This document shows, one piece after another, positions 11,369 through 23,100 of a DNA stretch of 64,000 nt. How positions within the stretch are numbered: position 1 is the stretch's first letter; every line of letters begins with the position of its first letter. The DNA is taken from the NCBI GenBank assembly GCA_012184525.1, contig WOFQ01000003.1:248001-312000 (forward strand), read 5' to 3'. The DNA comes from Xenoacremonium recifei. Its lineage: Eukaryota; Ascomycota; Sordariomycetes; Hypocreales; Nectriaceae. The notes under the pieces are model-generated. The model was not told where the DNA came from. It saw nothing but the letters and a program-made list of their open reading frames with translations, and ran no database searches. Both the position numbers and the translations under genes were made by a program.

Positions 11369-12610
11369 ATGGACTCGCATCAGCCTCTGCTCCCGGGTCC
11401 AAACACCCAGCAAGACCACGTAAGTTTTCCTGTGTCCATGCGCTACTAGAGTTGCTGACGATTTTGCAACACAGCCGGCCTTCTTACGAGCCAGCCATTC
11501 TCCCTGGCAGTTCATTCCTCAGAATGTCCTGGTCCTGTTCCGTGGGCTGATCCTCGCCTACCTCATCGGGACGGGCATCCTGATTGCCGACTACCTTTTC
11601 CACGAGCAGTCGAACCTGTCCAACTGGAGACACATCTTCAACTTTGCGGTGGATGTGTTCATCATGACGCTAATCTACCATCTCATCACCTTCGTAAGTC
11701 TCTTCTCCATGATTGCATGCCTGATAGCTGACCAAGTTTTCTGCTCCAGGGCTGGACGTTCACGCACCTGTATTACCCCCATCGTCACGATATCAGCGGC
11801 GGGTTCGAAGGCTGGATCGTCAACAGCTTGTCTCTTCCGAGAAACATGGCTAGCCTGCGAAGTCAGTTCTACTTTACGCTATTCTACTCGCTGACGACCG
11901 GATTTGCTTTTCTGAATACAGTCGTGTACTGGTTCCTCATCCGCCAGAACAACGCGGCCCCTGATCCAGTTCCGCCGGAGGTTTCTGGACAAGCGACTGC
12001 ATTCTGGGATCCGGACTATGACAAGACGGTGTTCGCTCCGAAGAAACCTTGTCAGTATCTCTGTAAATCTGCTGCCCTCTTCGTCCACTGACCATGACAC
12101 AGTCAGCGATCTTTTCGGAGAAGGCTGGTTCAGAGCTTTTGTCATCCTGAACCTCTACGGCATTACCTCGCTCATCATGATGATTGAGATTATTTGGCTC
12201 AACAGCATCAAGCGTCCCTACGTGTGTTGAGAATACCGTCCTGAGAAGGTCTCTTTGCTGACGTGTCGTGTAGTCCATCAGCCCCTACATCCTTGCTTCG
12301 ATGTTCTTCGCTGGCATCTACTTGGGTTGGGCTGCTCTCGGGCGCCTACTCACTGGCTATTACGCGTTCTTCTTCTTGAACGCAAATGATGTTGGCTCTG
12401 AAGAAGCAGTCACTGCATACTGCATCTTGTTTGTGGCCTTGGCTCCTCTCAGTGAGTCAAGTCTCGAAGACTGATGGTTCATCCTCGATGGCTAACTGCT
12501 TGATAGTGTACATTCTGATGCAAGGCTTCATCAGCATCCGTGAGAATCTGACACGATCTGCGTCGGAAGCACGTGCTATCGCAGCTGCACAGGACGCGAT
12601 GGATCACTAA
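11369..12610 (+). CDS. Polytopic membrane protein (FAR-17a/AIG1-like candidate)
   Basis: Six exons: 11369-11419, 11475-11693, 11750-12050, 12103-12221, 12274-12451 and 12507-12610. All five introns are GT-AG, 51-56 nt, and keep the frame, giving 323 aa. About six hydrophobic segments are visible, for example VLVLFRGLILAYLIGTGI, VDVFIMTLIYHLITFGW, FYSLTTGFAFLNTVVYWFL, VILNLYGITSLIMMIEII, ASMFFAGIYLGWAALG and ILFVALAPLMYILMQGF. The pattern of W-F-H-L-Y after the second helix and the QFYFTLFYSLTTGFAFLNTVVYW helix resembles FAR-17a/AIG1-like fungal proteins, but I hold this loosely. The gene itself is well supported by the consistent splicing. Confidence 0.8.
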
Positions 12611-14204
12611 GCATTTTTACTACCGAATGAAAGATATGTTGGGAGACACAGGGTGCAGGCCGAAGCTGAGAGATTGATGGCTGGGCAGGACTGTTGGGAT
12701 AACTGACCTGATGATCAGGTTCACGGAATGCGGGAAATGTTGTGAAGGATTGCGCAAGTGGTTGAGGAGTCTCTGGTACGAAAATGGCTGTAGCAAGTTG
12801 TGTTCCTAAAAATACTGGTTAGGTGCCTTGAACGGTGCCTGATTGTTTGAGGGAGACAGCATCTCCTTGCCCTAGAATAGATCTGCTTCCCGCTTGAATC
12901 TGCAAGGTCGCAACTGACGGTGATGAGTCCGGAATATGCACCTGAACATTCGATCCTTTGGGTGTTTGACCCCATACTTGGCCTCTGGGCGGAGAAGAGC
13001 GGTTCGGCTGAGGTGCATCTCGGGGTGACAAATAAATTCACGCCAGGCACAAGATAGAGTGAGGCGGGATGGAGGTGAGTCGCAAATCGTGCACTTGAGA
13101 CATGTTGACACCACTTCGGCTCAGTCCCGTCCGCCCAAGTGGTGCCCAATGGGCCAATCGGACGAGAAGACCAGGATCCTGGGCGAGGGCATCGAGGTAG
13201 CGGGCTCACAACTGCCGGAATTGGGCATGGCTGGTGGGAGTCTGTGGCCGGCGAGACCCTGGTCAGAGACATGGGATTGGGCTCGCTGGGTGACTCCAGC
13301 GTCAGGAAAACAGGGCGAGACGCAAGGACGGTTACAATAGAGCGCGCTTTTAGGTGTCGATAGCGGCGAATCTGGGCTGGGCTGGGCTGGGCTGGGCTGT
13401 GCGCGGACTGAGCCTCACTGTTTTGCCGCCTTGGACTGTGACGCGGGGCGCGCTGGATGCGTGTTGGGCAGCTATTCGCTGAGGCGGGGGATGATCTGGT
13501 CGACTCAGAAGCAGCAGCCAGCAGGACGCTTCGCGGGCGAATTGGTGCAGTACAAGACGCTCACGTGTGAGGAATGACTGCCCGAAGATGGGAGAAAAGA
13601 AATCGATGGAAGATAAAAGCAACGGCCAGCGCAATTGCGGCCTGGGTTTGGGCACGAGGGTTGACTCTTCGTGAGGCGGAAACGGGCATCAACGTTGGAG
13701 GAGGTACTTGGAGAGCTGCCTGCGGGCGATATAAATTGACATGGGGCTGCAGCTTGGACCCCGCCATGACGATGTCACTGCAACCACGCACCAAGGTACT
13801 GCCTGGACGCACCTCACGCTTAGCTTAATTCACTTATATCACAGCTTCTGCTCCCACCCTCCGCTTCCTTTCTCTCTTCCTCCCCCACACACAACCAAAA
13901 AGGGTCGCAAAGCTCATCCTGAGGATCCTGTTCTCCCGTAGGCAGATTCTCTCGCCCGGACCCCTTGTCAATCTTTTGTGCGTCGCTCTCTTTACCTCTC
14001 CTTTCTCTCTCCTCTCCTCGCTCTTTTCGTCGCTCTCTAGCCAAGCCCGTTCGATCGTTCACGCTGAGGGAGACACTGCTCATCGACAGACCGGCCGCTG
14101 TTCCTTTCGGCTGCCGCGTCTCGCCCTTTTCGCCCTCCCTCTCGAGTCGAATCATCTCCCGTGCGAGTTCTCTCTTTCGTCGATCACGTCAAAATACCGC
14201 AGCC
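12611..14204. other. Intergenic region upstream of the BTB gene
   Basis: No supported gene in about 1.6 kb. It holds a CTGGG pentanucleotide array (13372-13399), a TATA-like GATATAAATT near 13729-13738 and a strongly C/T-rich leader (about 13850-14160) before the ATG at 14205. The reading frame is open upstream of 14205 but encodes low-complexity Ser/Leu/Pro sequence, which I take as leader. Confidence 0.5.
13372..13399 (+). repeat. CTGGG pentanucleotide tandem repeat
   Basis: Five perfect CTGGG units occupy 13372-13396, followed by a broken sixth unit. It lies in the intergenic region about 800 bp upstream of the BTB start codon. It looks like a simple microsatellite. Confidence 0.9.
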
Positions 14205-15122
14205 ATGTTCAAGCGCTCGTTCAGGTCCCAGGACCAGCATCAGCCGGCCGTGGGCCGAGTCGACAAGACTGCGCGACTGAAGAGATCGGGCTCCGTGCGG
14301 GATCCCACGAAGCTGTCGAGACTGCAAAGATCGCTCTCTGAACAGCAGCAGCAACAGCAGCCGGTGCCGGACTCGCTGCCGGCCAAGTACGCTGCCAATG
14401 CCGCCGCCGTCGCCCCGTCCCCGATCATCACCCTGACCGTGGGCCGTGAGGGCCGGCTCTTTGCGGCGCACGAGGACGTCCTCCGCCAGTCGCCCTTCTT
14501 TGAGGCGGCCTGCCGAGGCAACTTCCGCGATGCGCAGAGCAGGAGGATCTCCCTCCCCGACGAAGAACCCGAGGTCTTCTCCGCCGTGCTCGAGTACCTC
14601 TACAAGGGTGACTACTATCCGCGCCTGCTGCACAACCGGCAGCGCAACTCTTGGGAGCTCGAGGACCAGGCACGAACGCCTCACACCTCGCCCAACCCCG
14701 AAAACGGAGGTGGCCGCGCTGCCAACAACGCAACGTCCGAGGCCACCGTCTACATGTCCGGCGCAGGGGCTGACATCCTACGCGACACCGTCGTCTACTG
14801 TGCCGCCGACCGCTACGGCCTCGAAGAGCTGAAGCGGCTGGCGCTGCGCAAGCAGGGATTGCAGGCCGGCATCGATGTCGGCACCATCCTGCGGTCTGCC
14901 CAGTACGCCTATGCCCACACGCCCGACTCGGACAGCCGGCTGCGCGCCCATTACCTTGCCCTGATCATCCGCTGCCGCAAGACGTTCAAGCGGAGCGGAA
15001 CCATGCAGGCCGAGATGGAAGCGGGCGGCACCAAGCTCTTCTTCGACCTGTTTGTGGCCATGTGCAACCACCTGGACGATGTCATCGACGTGAGCAACGC
15101 GCGCACGCCGAAGACCGTCTGA
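14205..15122 (+). CDS. BTB/POZ domain protein
   Basis: A single-exon gene of 305 aa starting at MFKRSFRSQDQ. I chose this ATG because upstream sequence in frame is low-complexity leader and the ATG has a good context (GCAGCCATG). A basic Ser/Arg N-terminus and a short Gln run (residues about 46-51) precede the BTB fold. ITLTVGREGRLFAAHEDVL and SPFFEAACRGNF, then ISLPDEEPEVFSAVLEYLYKGDY, are the classic BTB pattern of a log-phase histidine followed by the YLYTGxY strand. The C-terminal half (ILRDTVVYCAADRYGLEELK) matches the helical tail of fungal BTB proteins. These are usually protein-interaction modules or Cul3 adaptors; the partner here is unknown. Confidence 0.88.
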   Translation: MFKRSFRSQDQHQPAVGRVDKTARLKRSGSVRDPTKLSRLQRSLSEQQQQQQPVPDSLPAKYAANAAAVAPSPIITLTVGREGRLFAAHEDVLRQSPFFEAACRGNFRDAQSRRISLPDEEPEVFSAVLEYLYKGDYYPRLLHNRQRNSWELEDQARTPHTSPNPENGGGRAANNATSEATVYMSGAGADILRDTVVYCAADRYGLEELKRLALRKQGLQAGIDVGTILRSAQYAYAHTPDSDSRLRAHYLALIIRCRKTFKRSGTMQAEMEAGGTKLFFDLFVAMCNHLDDVIDVSNARTPKTV

Positions 15123-16196
15123 AGGGCTGGTCTGGAGTAAAAGTCGCCTTCGCGCGCTGCTGCACACTCTCAGGTCTCCAGTATGCGCCGTGTATACCAA
15201 GGAAAGTGATGTTGCTGGGGGATGAACACAGCAACGAAGAAACAGAAAACCAGAGAAAAAAAGAAAACACCAAAAAAAGCAGGGCTACGGAAGGTTCTGG
15301 TGGAATTCGGCTGGCGTTGTCTGACTTTTCATGCTCCCTCATCAGATTGAACCGTGCTCTAGGGAGTTTGTTTTACTACTGCTCCGCTTCTCACGAGGTT
15401 GGCCGACCCATTTTGATGAGTACAAGAGCTGGGAGGATCTAATACGCTGTACACGAGATCCGCTGTCCTCCGCTCTCTTTTTGTGTTTCTGGCTTGTTCT
15501 TTCGGTTGGGGTCTTCTGCGCTTTTTGTCTCCTATCTCTACTCGATACCCTCATGTTATACGGATTGCTCTGGGACGTTTTGATACCACTCTGGCGTTTG
15601 GGAAACTCTCTTATGCTTGGAGTGAGACACGCGGGAAGAAAGGGTCTTGTTGTCGGCGAACAACACCCGCGAGCAAGGGCGCCAAGATTGTACATGACGT
15701 GCCCCATCTCACACAGTTCCCCGGATGGACTTTTGGATATTTTTGTTTGCTTGTTTTGCTCGGCGGCGTTGGATCATAGAAGCCCGGCCACTGGATGCAA
15801 ACGGGAACTCTCCATTCGGAACAAAAAAACTTGCCCGTCCTCTTTTTGAAGCTGTTAATCCCGACACTCGACTTCCCACGGGATGGGAGCGAGACCAGGC
15901 TTCGAGGGACGGGTTCCTCTTCTGAGATTGCCAATCATTTGTTGACTGATTTTTCCTTTGTTTGACGGAATGAGTTTTGGGACAGCCTGCATGGTTCTGG
16001 GAGCGATAATGATTTCGCTGTGGACGAAGTTATGATCTTGATGATTAGATAGCTTAGGGTCGCTTGCGATCCTCCTGACGCGAGCTCCGTCAGGTTGAGG
16101 TAATGTGAAATTCGGCCACCTCATAACATGTGTCTTGTGTGTGAATGTTAAACTTGTGTCTATTGTGTTGTCTACTGAAGGAGGATGTCAAGTTGA
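15123..16196. other. Convergent intergenic region
   Basis: About 1.1 kb between the stop codons of the BTB gene (+) and the DUF1349 gene (-). Several open frames exist on both strands, but they overlap one another and show no recognisable protein. It is probably 3' UTR and spacer. Confidence 0.45.
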
Positions 16197-16855
16197 TCAC
16201 TTCTCCCACTTAACCTCGAAGCCATCAAACTTGACTTCAAGCTCCTCAGTCGTGTCTTTTCCTGGTCTTGCAACTGCTGCTCCAACCTCCAACTCCCATC
16301 CCTCTGGCTCAGCAAATACCCAGTTAATCTCCCTCATCGGCGTCTTACTGCCATCTGCACTTACAGAGTAGATCCATAAGCACAGTCCATCTGCACCCTC
16401 CGTCCGCTCACACAGCAGCGTCACGCTGTCCTTGCCTGCTTTGATGGCATCACCATTCGGCGGCGAAGCAATGCTCCAGTCGGCCCAGTTGTCGCAGCAC
16501 ACGGTTGATAGACGGGCAGTGCCATTGAAGTGCTCGATGCCAGACTTGATCCATCGGCGCGGACGAGTGGCGTGAGTGAGCGTGAAGAGGATGCCGGCTT
16601 GGTCAAACTGCTCGGTGTAGTTGGTGGTGAATGTGATGGTGGCGGAGCGGAAGCTGGCAAGAGGGCCTGACGAATGGGGACGGGAGGGAGCTGTTTGGTG
16701 TTAATACAGGACGTTTGAGAGAGTGAGGTTATCTTAAACATGGAGCGCGGGGTTGAGGGATGAGGCGGGGCCTTACCAGTGAAGACGTCGTGAGAAGGAG
16801 GCTTTTTCCAGATGTCAGTGTCGGGTTTGGCAGAAAGCGAGAATGAGAGTGCCAT
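16197..16855 (-). CDS. DUF1349 (concanavalin-like) protein
   Basis: Two exons (16777-16855, 16197-16690) separated by an 86-nt intron (GTAAGG, TATTAACAC branch, AACAG) give 190 aa. The fold is likely a small beta-sandwich. FTTNYTEQFDQAGILFTL, RPRRWIKSGIEHFNGTARLS, TVCCDNWADWSIA and INWVFAEPEGWELEVGAAVA are the typical conserved blocks of the DUF1349 family (the 'regulation of enolase'-like/Con A-like group). There is no signal peptide, so it is probably cytosolic. The biochemical role of the family is unsettled. The C-terminus is complete, ending FDGFEVKWEK. Confidence 0.85.
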
Positions 16856-17907
16856 TTTGAAATGCTATTTATTGAACGATTAACTAAAAACTGGAATTCG
16901 AGGTTGAAAGCGTAGAGATGGACATCAGATTATGAGACCATCGACTTCAGGTGAGGGGTCTTATAAGACGGAGTTTCCGCCCTCCGTGACTCGGCCCAGT
17001 CGATCACTGGATCAGGCACCGTTCTCCAGCTGCAATTACTGGTCGCAAGTGCCCCAGCTTCCCATTGCGGAGAAAGACAGAATCTCCTCTTTGGGCAGTT
17101 TCACGGGACGGTGGCCCGGAGAGCCGGGGAAGCCATCACAAGCAAGGTGTGCAAAAGGCGCGAGGTCAAAGAGATTCATGGGGAAATGAGTGAAGTGACA
17201 ACTCATTGACGATTCAAAATATGAACAATAAGCCGTCATTCTCATCACAGTGGTGAGTGAGCCAATGACCTTGATGGGTGCACGTGTCGGGTAAAGTCCG
17301 GCAAAATGGACTGCCCGTGAGCAGGCAGGTCGTTCGTCCCCGAACTCTGGAAATTGTGCAGCACCTGCAACAACATTTCTCCTCTGCTCTTCAGCATTTC
17401 GGCTTTCTTCTTGGATTCTTTCCACACCAAGGACTACGCAGGACCGTAAAACCTCACCTTATCGCCCTCCTCCGACTGCATCTCATATCGCCAAAAATCA
17501 TCTTGCAGTGGTTTTCGAACCGCGACTGCCTGCGTCCCCGCTGACTCAATCCGGCTGAGGGGCAGAGCAGAAATGCTGCCTCCTCCCCACTCGGCCACAG
17601 CCCACACGAAAAGCCCCCGCCTGCTTTTGGACCTGCGAATTTTTCCCGCCAGTATCGCAGGCCTCTGAAGAACGCGCCCACCATTGACAACTTGATGCCC
17701 TTGCTGCTCGACGACACGGAACGCGAATCGTCACATACGCTCTCGCTTACACTTGCTCACTCGTTTGGCCGCTTGACGGCGCAGGGGAGGAGGCTTTGAG
17801 CGGGCATATTCAGCTCGAGGCTGGTGTCACAACAAACACGCGAAACTCGAACATCGCCATTCTCTTCCACTTACATCGACCCAATCCTGCGACGAACCAC
17901 CCCTACC
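16856..17907. promoter_or_regulatory. Divergent intergenic region DUF1349 / BRF1
   Basis: About 1.05 kb between the two start codons. No supported gene; overlapping frames on both strands have no family signature. The BRF1 leader is open upstream of its ATG, but only through a GTG at 17824. Confidence 0.45.
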
Positions 17908-20136
17908 ATGTCTTCCTTTCTTACGCCGCCCAAGTCGGGCTCCGGCTCGGGCATTCGACCCTCGGCTAGACCTCGCTTTGGAAAACCGAATCCCGTACGA
18001 GCCATGTTCGAACGAGAAGAACGACGAGCTGCCAATGCTGCGGCCGCCGCCCAAAACACTCGAAGAGCACCCGCCAATCGAGGGACATCTGCCTCTCTCG
18101 CCGCCCCGAACCGACCGCAGTGCCCCAACAAAGCCTGTCCGAAGCCAGATGTCGTGGACGGAACCTGTCGGACTTGTGGTCGTGTCGCTGACGACAGCAA
18201 CATCGTCGCCGAGGTGCAATTCGGCGAGACCTCGTCTGGAGCGGCAATGGTGCAGGGATCTTACATTGGTGCTGATCAGGCTGGTGTGCGCAGCATTGGA
18301 CCTGCTTTCAGGAGAGTTGGCGGCTCTGATGACCGAGAGAAGAGCATCAGAGAGGCCAAGAGTTTGATGCAGGGTTATGCCCAGCAGCTCAACTTGAGCG
18401 ACAGTTTGGTCGAGGCTGGGACACAAGCCTTCAAGCTGGCTTCCAGCGCCAACTTCATCCAGGGCAGAACGCTCGCTAGTGTCGCTGCGGTCTGTCTCTA
18501 CGTCGCCTGCCGGTTGCGACCACCCTGCAAAATCATGTTGATCGACTTGGCGGATCTGGTGCAGCTTAATGTGTTCAAGCTGGGTCGCATCTTCAAGAAG
18601 TTGAACGAGGTTGTTCCCACCAACGACGGTCCCATTCCTGTATACCCCGAGGATTTGATATGGCGATTCGCGACCAAGATGGAGTTCCACCAGGAGACGG
18701 CCAAGGTCGCCGAGGATGCCGTTCGTCTGGTCAAGCGTATGAGTCGAGATTGGATGGTTATGGGACGACGCCCATCTGGCATCTGCGGCGCTTGTCTTCT
18801 CATGGCTGCGAGAATGCACAACTTCCGAAGAACCGTCCGCGAGGTCGTCTATATCGTCAAAGTCACCAACCACACCATCCAGAGTCGACTACAAGAATTC
18901 AAGAACACCGAGTCAAGTCACATGACGGTCGAGGACTTTCTTAAGCAGGATTTCTTGGAAAGTTCACACGATCCCCCGTCATTCTACAAGAAGTCGGAAG
19001 AGTACAAGCAGATGATGGAGAAGAACCGGAAACGAAAGAGACCAACTCCCGAAGGGGCTGAGGATGAGGCGGAGGTCACGGAGAGGAAGATGAGTCGACA
19101 AGTCGTTGTGGGAGGAGCCGATCTCTCAAAAGCACCCACAGTCGAATACCGTCGGGACAATGATGGTTTCATCATCCCACCTCTACCTTCACAAATCGCC
19201 AAAGACCCTTCCCTCATCAGCAAACAAAGTGTCGAGCCAGATGATCAAAGCCTCGAGAAGCTTGCCAGCGAATTTGGCGACGTCTGGGACGAAGAGACGG
19301 AGCGGGAAGAAACTTCGGACAGCCAAGGGACCGCAAAGCGAGGGCAGAAACCCCAACTGCCCATCAACGAAGAGTGGGAGCAGGATGAGCAAGAGTTAGA
19401 AGGTGTCATCGAAGAGATCTTTAACGATCCCTTGACCTACGAACACGCCATGGCCTACACCAACGCCGAACAACGAGCGCGCATCCACACTGCCTGGGCC
19501 ATGTCACAACGGCCACTGAAGGAGGTCTCGATGGCTGCCGACGTGACGGAAGATGAGTTTGCCGACGATCCTGAGGTCATCAACTGTCTACTCTCACCTG
19601 AGGAGGCCAAGATCAAGGAGATGATCTGGGTCAACCAGAACAAGGACTGGCTTCGCTCCCATCAAGAGAAGGTCTTCCGGAAGAAGGTCGAGGCGGAGCG
19701 TCCCAAGCAGACACGTAAACGACGCAAGCGCGCCCGCATGGGCGAGGGTCAGACTAGTCCGGCCAGCTCGGCAGCAGAAGCCGCCATCAACGTCGCCAAG
19801 GACCGCCAGTTCTCCAAGAGAATCAACTACGACGCAATCCGCAGTATCTTCGACATGCCCAACTCTGGTCTGGGCTCGGCGGCGACGAGTCGCAAGACAA
19901 GTCTTGCGGGCAGTACGTTCGGCGACGACGACGCAAGCGAGGCAGGAGACGAGAGTGTTGCTGGAGAGGCGGCGCCCGCGGAGGAGGAGGAAGAGGAAGA
20001 GTTCGAGGAGACGCAGGATTACGGCGAGGGCGAGGAGTACAATGGCGGGGGCGGCGAGTTCGAGGGCGGGTTTGAGGATGATGATAATCCGGAGATGGAC
20101 GCGGAATACGGGTTGGATGATTCGGAGTTTGCGTGA
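17908..20136 (+). CDS. BRF1: TFIIIB subunit Brf1
   Basis: The RNA polymerase III initiation factor subunit that bridges TBP, TFIIIC and Pol III in the nucleus. The first ATG is at 17908 (MSSFLTPPKSGSG), giving 742 aa in one exon. A disordered basic N-terminus of about 70 residues precedes the TFIIB-type zinc ribbon (Cys about 72, 77, 87, 90). Two cyclin folds follow (about 150-345), with typical blocks ASVAAVCLYVACRLRPPCK and RRPSGICGACLLMAARMH. The Brf1 homology block that binds TBP appears at about residues 570-600 (LSPEEAKIKEMIWVNQNKDW), and RQFSKRINYDAIRSIFDMP follows. The C-terminus is an extreme Glu/Asp/Gly tail. Length and domain order fit fungal Brf1. Confidence 0.96.
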   Translation: MSSFLTPPKSGSGSGIRPSARPRFGKPNPVRAMFEREERRAANAAAAAQNTRRAPANRGTSASLAAPNRPQCPNKACPKPDVVDGTCRTCGRVADDSNIVAEVQFGETSSGAAMVQGSYIGADQAGVRSIGPAFRRVGGSDDREKSIREAKSLMQGYAQQLNLSDSLVEAGTQAFKLASSANFIQGRTLASVAAVCLYVACRLRPPCKIMLIDLADLVQLNVFKLGRIFKKLNEVVPTNDGPIPVYPEDLIWRFATKMEFHQETAKVAEDAVRLVKRMSRDWMVMGRRPSGICGACLLMAARMHNFRRTVREVVYIVKVTNHTIQSRLQEFKNTESSHMTVEDFLKQDFLESSHDPPSFYKKSEEYKQMMEKNRKRKRPTPEGAEDEAEVTERKMSRQVVVGGADLSKAPTVEYRRDNDGFIIPPLPSQIAKDPSLISKQSVEPDDQSLEKLASEFGDVWDEETEREETSDSQGTAKRGQKPQLPINEEWEQDEQELEGVIEEIFNDPLTYEHAMAYTNAEQRARIHTAWAMSQRPLKEVSMAADVTEDEFADDPEVINCLLSPEEAKIKEMIWVNQNKDWLRSHQEKVFRKKVEAERPKQTRKRRKRARMGEGQTSPASSAAEAAINVAKDRQFSKRINYDAIRSIFDMPNSGLGSAATSRKTSLAGSTFGDDDASEAGDESVAGEAAPAEEEEEEEFEETQDYGEGEEYNGGGGEFEGGFEDDDNPEMDAEYGLDDSEFA

Positions 20137-23100
20137 TCTGGAAGACGTTTGGAGCTTTCGGTTCGTGGATGGCAGTTCCGCTGGACTCGCACGGCAGAGG
20201 CGTTGGCGCTTTGATACCCTACAAAACGGATGGACTTTAGAGAACAGGTTGACTTGGCTGAGAACAACAAGCAAAGATACAGATGAATAATGAGCGAAAT
20301 GCATGTTTTAATGGTATTTTGGGTCAGTTGACAGTGAGTGTCGTGGGGGCGGGGAGCGGCCCGTTCCGGCGTCTTGCCTCCGCACCTAACCGCCCGCTCA
20401 CTTGTACTTGTACTTGATGAGAGAGTCCTTGGCATGATGAGCGTTTCGTGGACGGCCCTGCAACAGCCCGTTACTATTATTGTTTCCCCTAGCAAGAGGC
20501 TATTGCTTTGCTTTTATTTTGGGGACACTGAAGAGCCTTCTATTCGGGTACTGGGAACCTCTTGGTTGGGTGACTGGCTTGACGGGTGGGAGAGCGCAGA
20601 GTATCATGCTGACGCGACGCGAGACGCGAGACGCTCAGAACAAGACACGGGAAAACTGTGATAAAGCTGACTCAGTCCGCGAACAAAACGGACCAATCTA
20701 AAGAGGCATAGTGAGTGGTAAGAGGCATGCATGTCAACAGCTGGAGGCAGAGGAGGTGACCAATTAATGGGCGTGCACACGGAATGCGGGACACTGTGGA
20801 GACGGTCTCGAGGCATAAGAACCGGCGTTCCCCCCTCTGGGTTTCTGCTCTCTTCCTCCTTCGACCAGAATCCCACGGTGAGGATAACTCTATGCTGGAC
20901 ATACGACGATCGTGGTACTCGTGCTGGTGCTGGAGGAGTGTGTTCTGCGGGGGTTGTTGCGATTTGGCTTAGACGGAGCGTCGGTCTTGGTCTGGGGTTG
21001 TCCCAGGTGTTGTCTACTACGAACGCGAGACGAGCTGTCGATTTCCCACCCCGTTACGGAGCGAGTCGAGTATACGGTCGGTTCAAGTTTGCGCTTGAGG
21101 TGGCGTTGAGGAGACTGGAGGAAGACATCTATTCAGGGGTTTCCTGTAATAGTGTATTGTCTAGGCTTCTGAGAGCAATAGAGAATGGATTATACCGCCC
21201 TCGGTCCATTTCCCCCCGTGCCGCCGGAGGCAGGCCTTTTGGCGGCAACTTGCACCCTTGTTTGCGTACTATCTTCGAGCGAGGCACGCCGCTGGTGCAT
21301 GCGAAGGATAGATATATCAAGAGGTTTAAAAGTGGGGAGGACCAGCAGTCGAGGCAGATGGATTGGGAACAAACGTTCGCCAAAGTGACTCAATACTTAC
21401 CGACGGAGATGGATTGAGAGCCAATGGCGAACAATGTCGTTCTTCAAAGCTTGGAAGGGCAGGGTTTGCCGCGGCTCGAACGATTTGCGTGCTGGGGAAT
21501 TTCGGTCGAGAGTGGAGAGTGGAGAGTTTCGTTCCTGGGCTTGTGCTAATGCCGACTCTGTGGGGGGTTTAAATGAGGGCCTAGGGGTCATTGTTAGTCT
21601 GAGGAGAGAGTGCGCAGAGCATTTTGAGTTTCATAGCATTGAGAATGGGTTCGGCTGGATTGGCGTTCTTTAATTGTCTTTCTGTGTCCCTGGGTTGAAG
21701 GAAGTTTCATTCTTGTGGCGTTTTGTAGAAGTCCAGGGTAGGTCATTCAGGGAACTGAATGGTAACGGGACAGAGGTCAGCCCAAGAGAGGACCTGAATG
21801 TTCCAATGTCCTAAAGCTGCCTAGTATCATTTCTGGGTGTATGTAGTCCCGAAAACATTTTAATCCGTTACCGATTTACTACATGCTCCGGGAAATCTGA
21901 AGATGTCGGCGCTTAACGTGGTACGTACACTGTATCTATATTTAGAAACTTCGCTTCAGTGGCAGACATTTGCATCTAATTAGATGTGCTCAATTAAATG
22001 TCGCGATTCAGAAATCGAGCGCTCAGGAAGCGTATCTGCTAATATAGATTCTGAATCTCAAAGATATTAAATATCGACACTGGATTTCGCCATTCGATTT
22101 AAATTAGGACCCCTGTTTGCCATGCGAAGGAGAGGGACATAAATCGTGGGCCTTGCTCGAGATGGTGTCGAGTGGATCTTATCACTTAATACGAAGTATA
22201 CTACTCCTCGTCGCAGAAGAGGGACTCTTGGATTTTGAGATCGCAGCTTCGAGTCTCTCCAAAGTAGTGGTGTCATTGTATGCGCCTATAGATGATAAGA
22301 CGAAGCATGATGCCTTATGAACCTACCGAATATACCACCCTCCGCACAGCAAACTGCTTCATGCCAAAGTACAGCCCAAAGCTGAACCTTCGATCATATG
22401 CTATCTTCAAGAAATCCATATCAGTTTCACATGAAAATAGTCAATGGTCTAAGACAAAATCTCGCCGGAGGGCGTATAAAAACCTCACGATCCTGTCATT
22501 GGAGAGGACTCTCTTGATGGAGACAGCTGCCACAGAGGGTGAGAGGCTCCTCGAAATTGGTTCTGTAAAACTAGTGAAGAACTCGATTGAATGGAAGGAT
22601 TCGAATATATCACAGGACCGGAACGCGTCCATGATGGACGGATTGCAGTGGAAGCCAACGACATCCATCAACGACGTGGCTGTGATCACGGATAACCAAG
22701 GATTATCGCACATCACGGAGGTCCGCATGAGGGGCGATTGTATTGTTGACGTTCGGATGAGGGAAAATGTTTAAATCAAGCTTTTTGTAAAGGTTGATGA
22801 ATCTGTTAAGGTTCAGGTGAAGGATTTAGCTTGAGGGTCGAAGATTGGGCCATGGGAAGAGGGTTTAGATAGGGGGTGATGGATGTTGTATTCCGGACTC
22901 AATAGCTATTACTTCAGCAGTATCAACAAAGTATTGGGGCTTATTCTTGAATGTAGCCCCTAGATAAATTCAGATTTGAGTACCATTCATAGTCTGAGGT
23001 GATGGTTAACGTAGGGTCTTTCGGCTTGTTCCTTTTATGGACAGACTCAACAGTGTCAATGCGGCGAGGCAATTTGTTCTTAGCTGCTACTCGGCGTGGA

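Noticed and set aside
13965..14204. N-terminal extension of the BTB protein to 13965
   Set aside because: The extension is C/T-rich leader translated as Ser/Leu/Pro/Arg, and its first codon context is poor. The ATG at 14205 fits better.
17824..17907. Upstream extension of Brf1
   Set aside because: It begins with GTG, which is not a normal nuclear start. The ATG at 17908 gives a normal Brf1.
20731..21417. 228-codon plus-strand frame with an ATG start after BRF1
   Set aside because: No recognisable motif, low-complexity start, overlapping frames on both strands, and no splice or promoter context. A long chance frame in GC-balanced DNA is likelier.
22292..22774. 160-codon plus-strand frame in the AT-rich spacer
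   Set aside because: No family similarity seen and the antisense frame is equally open. Not supported as a gene.
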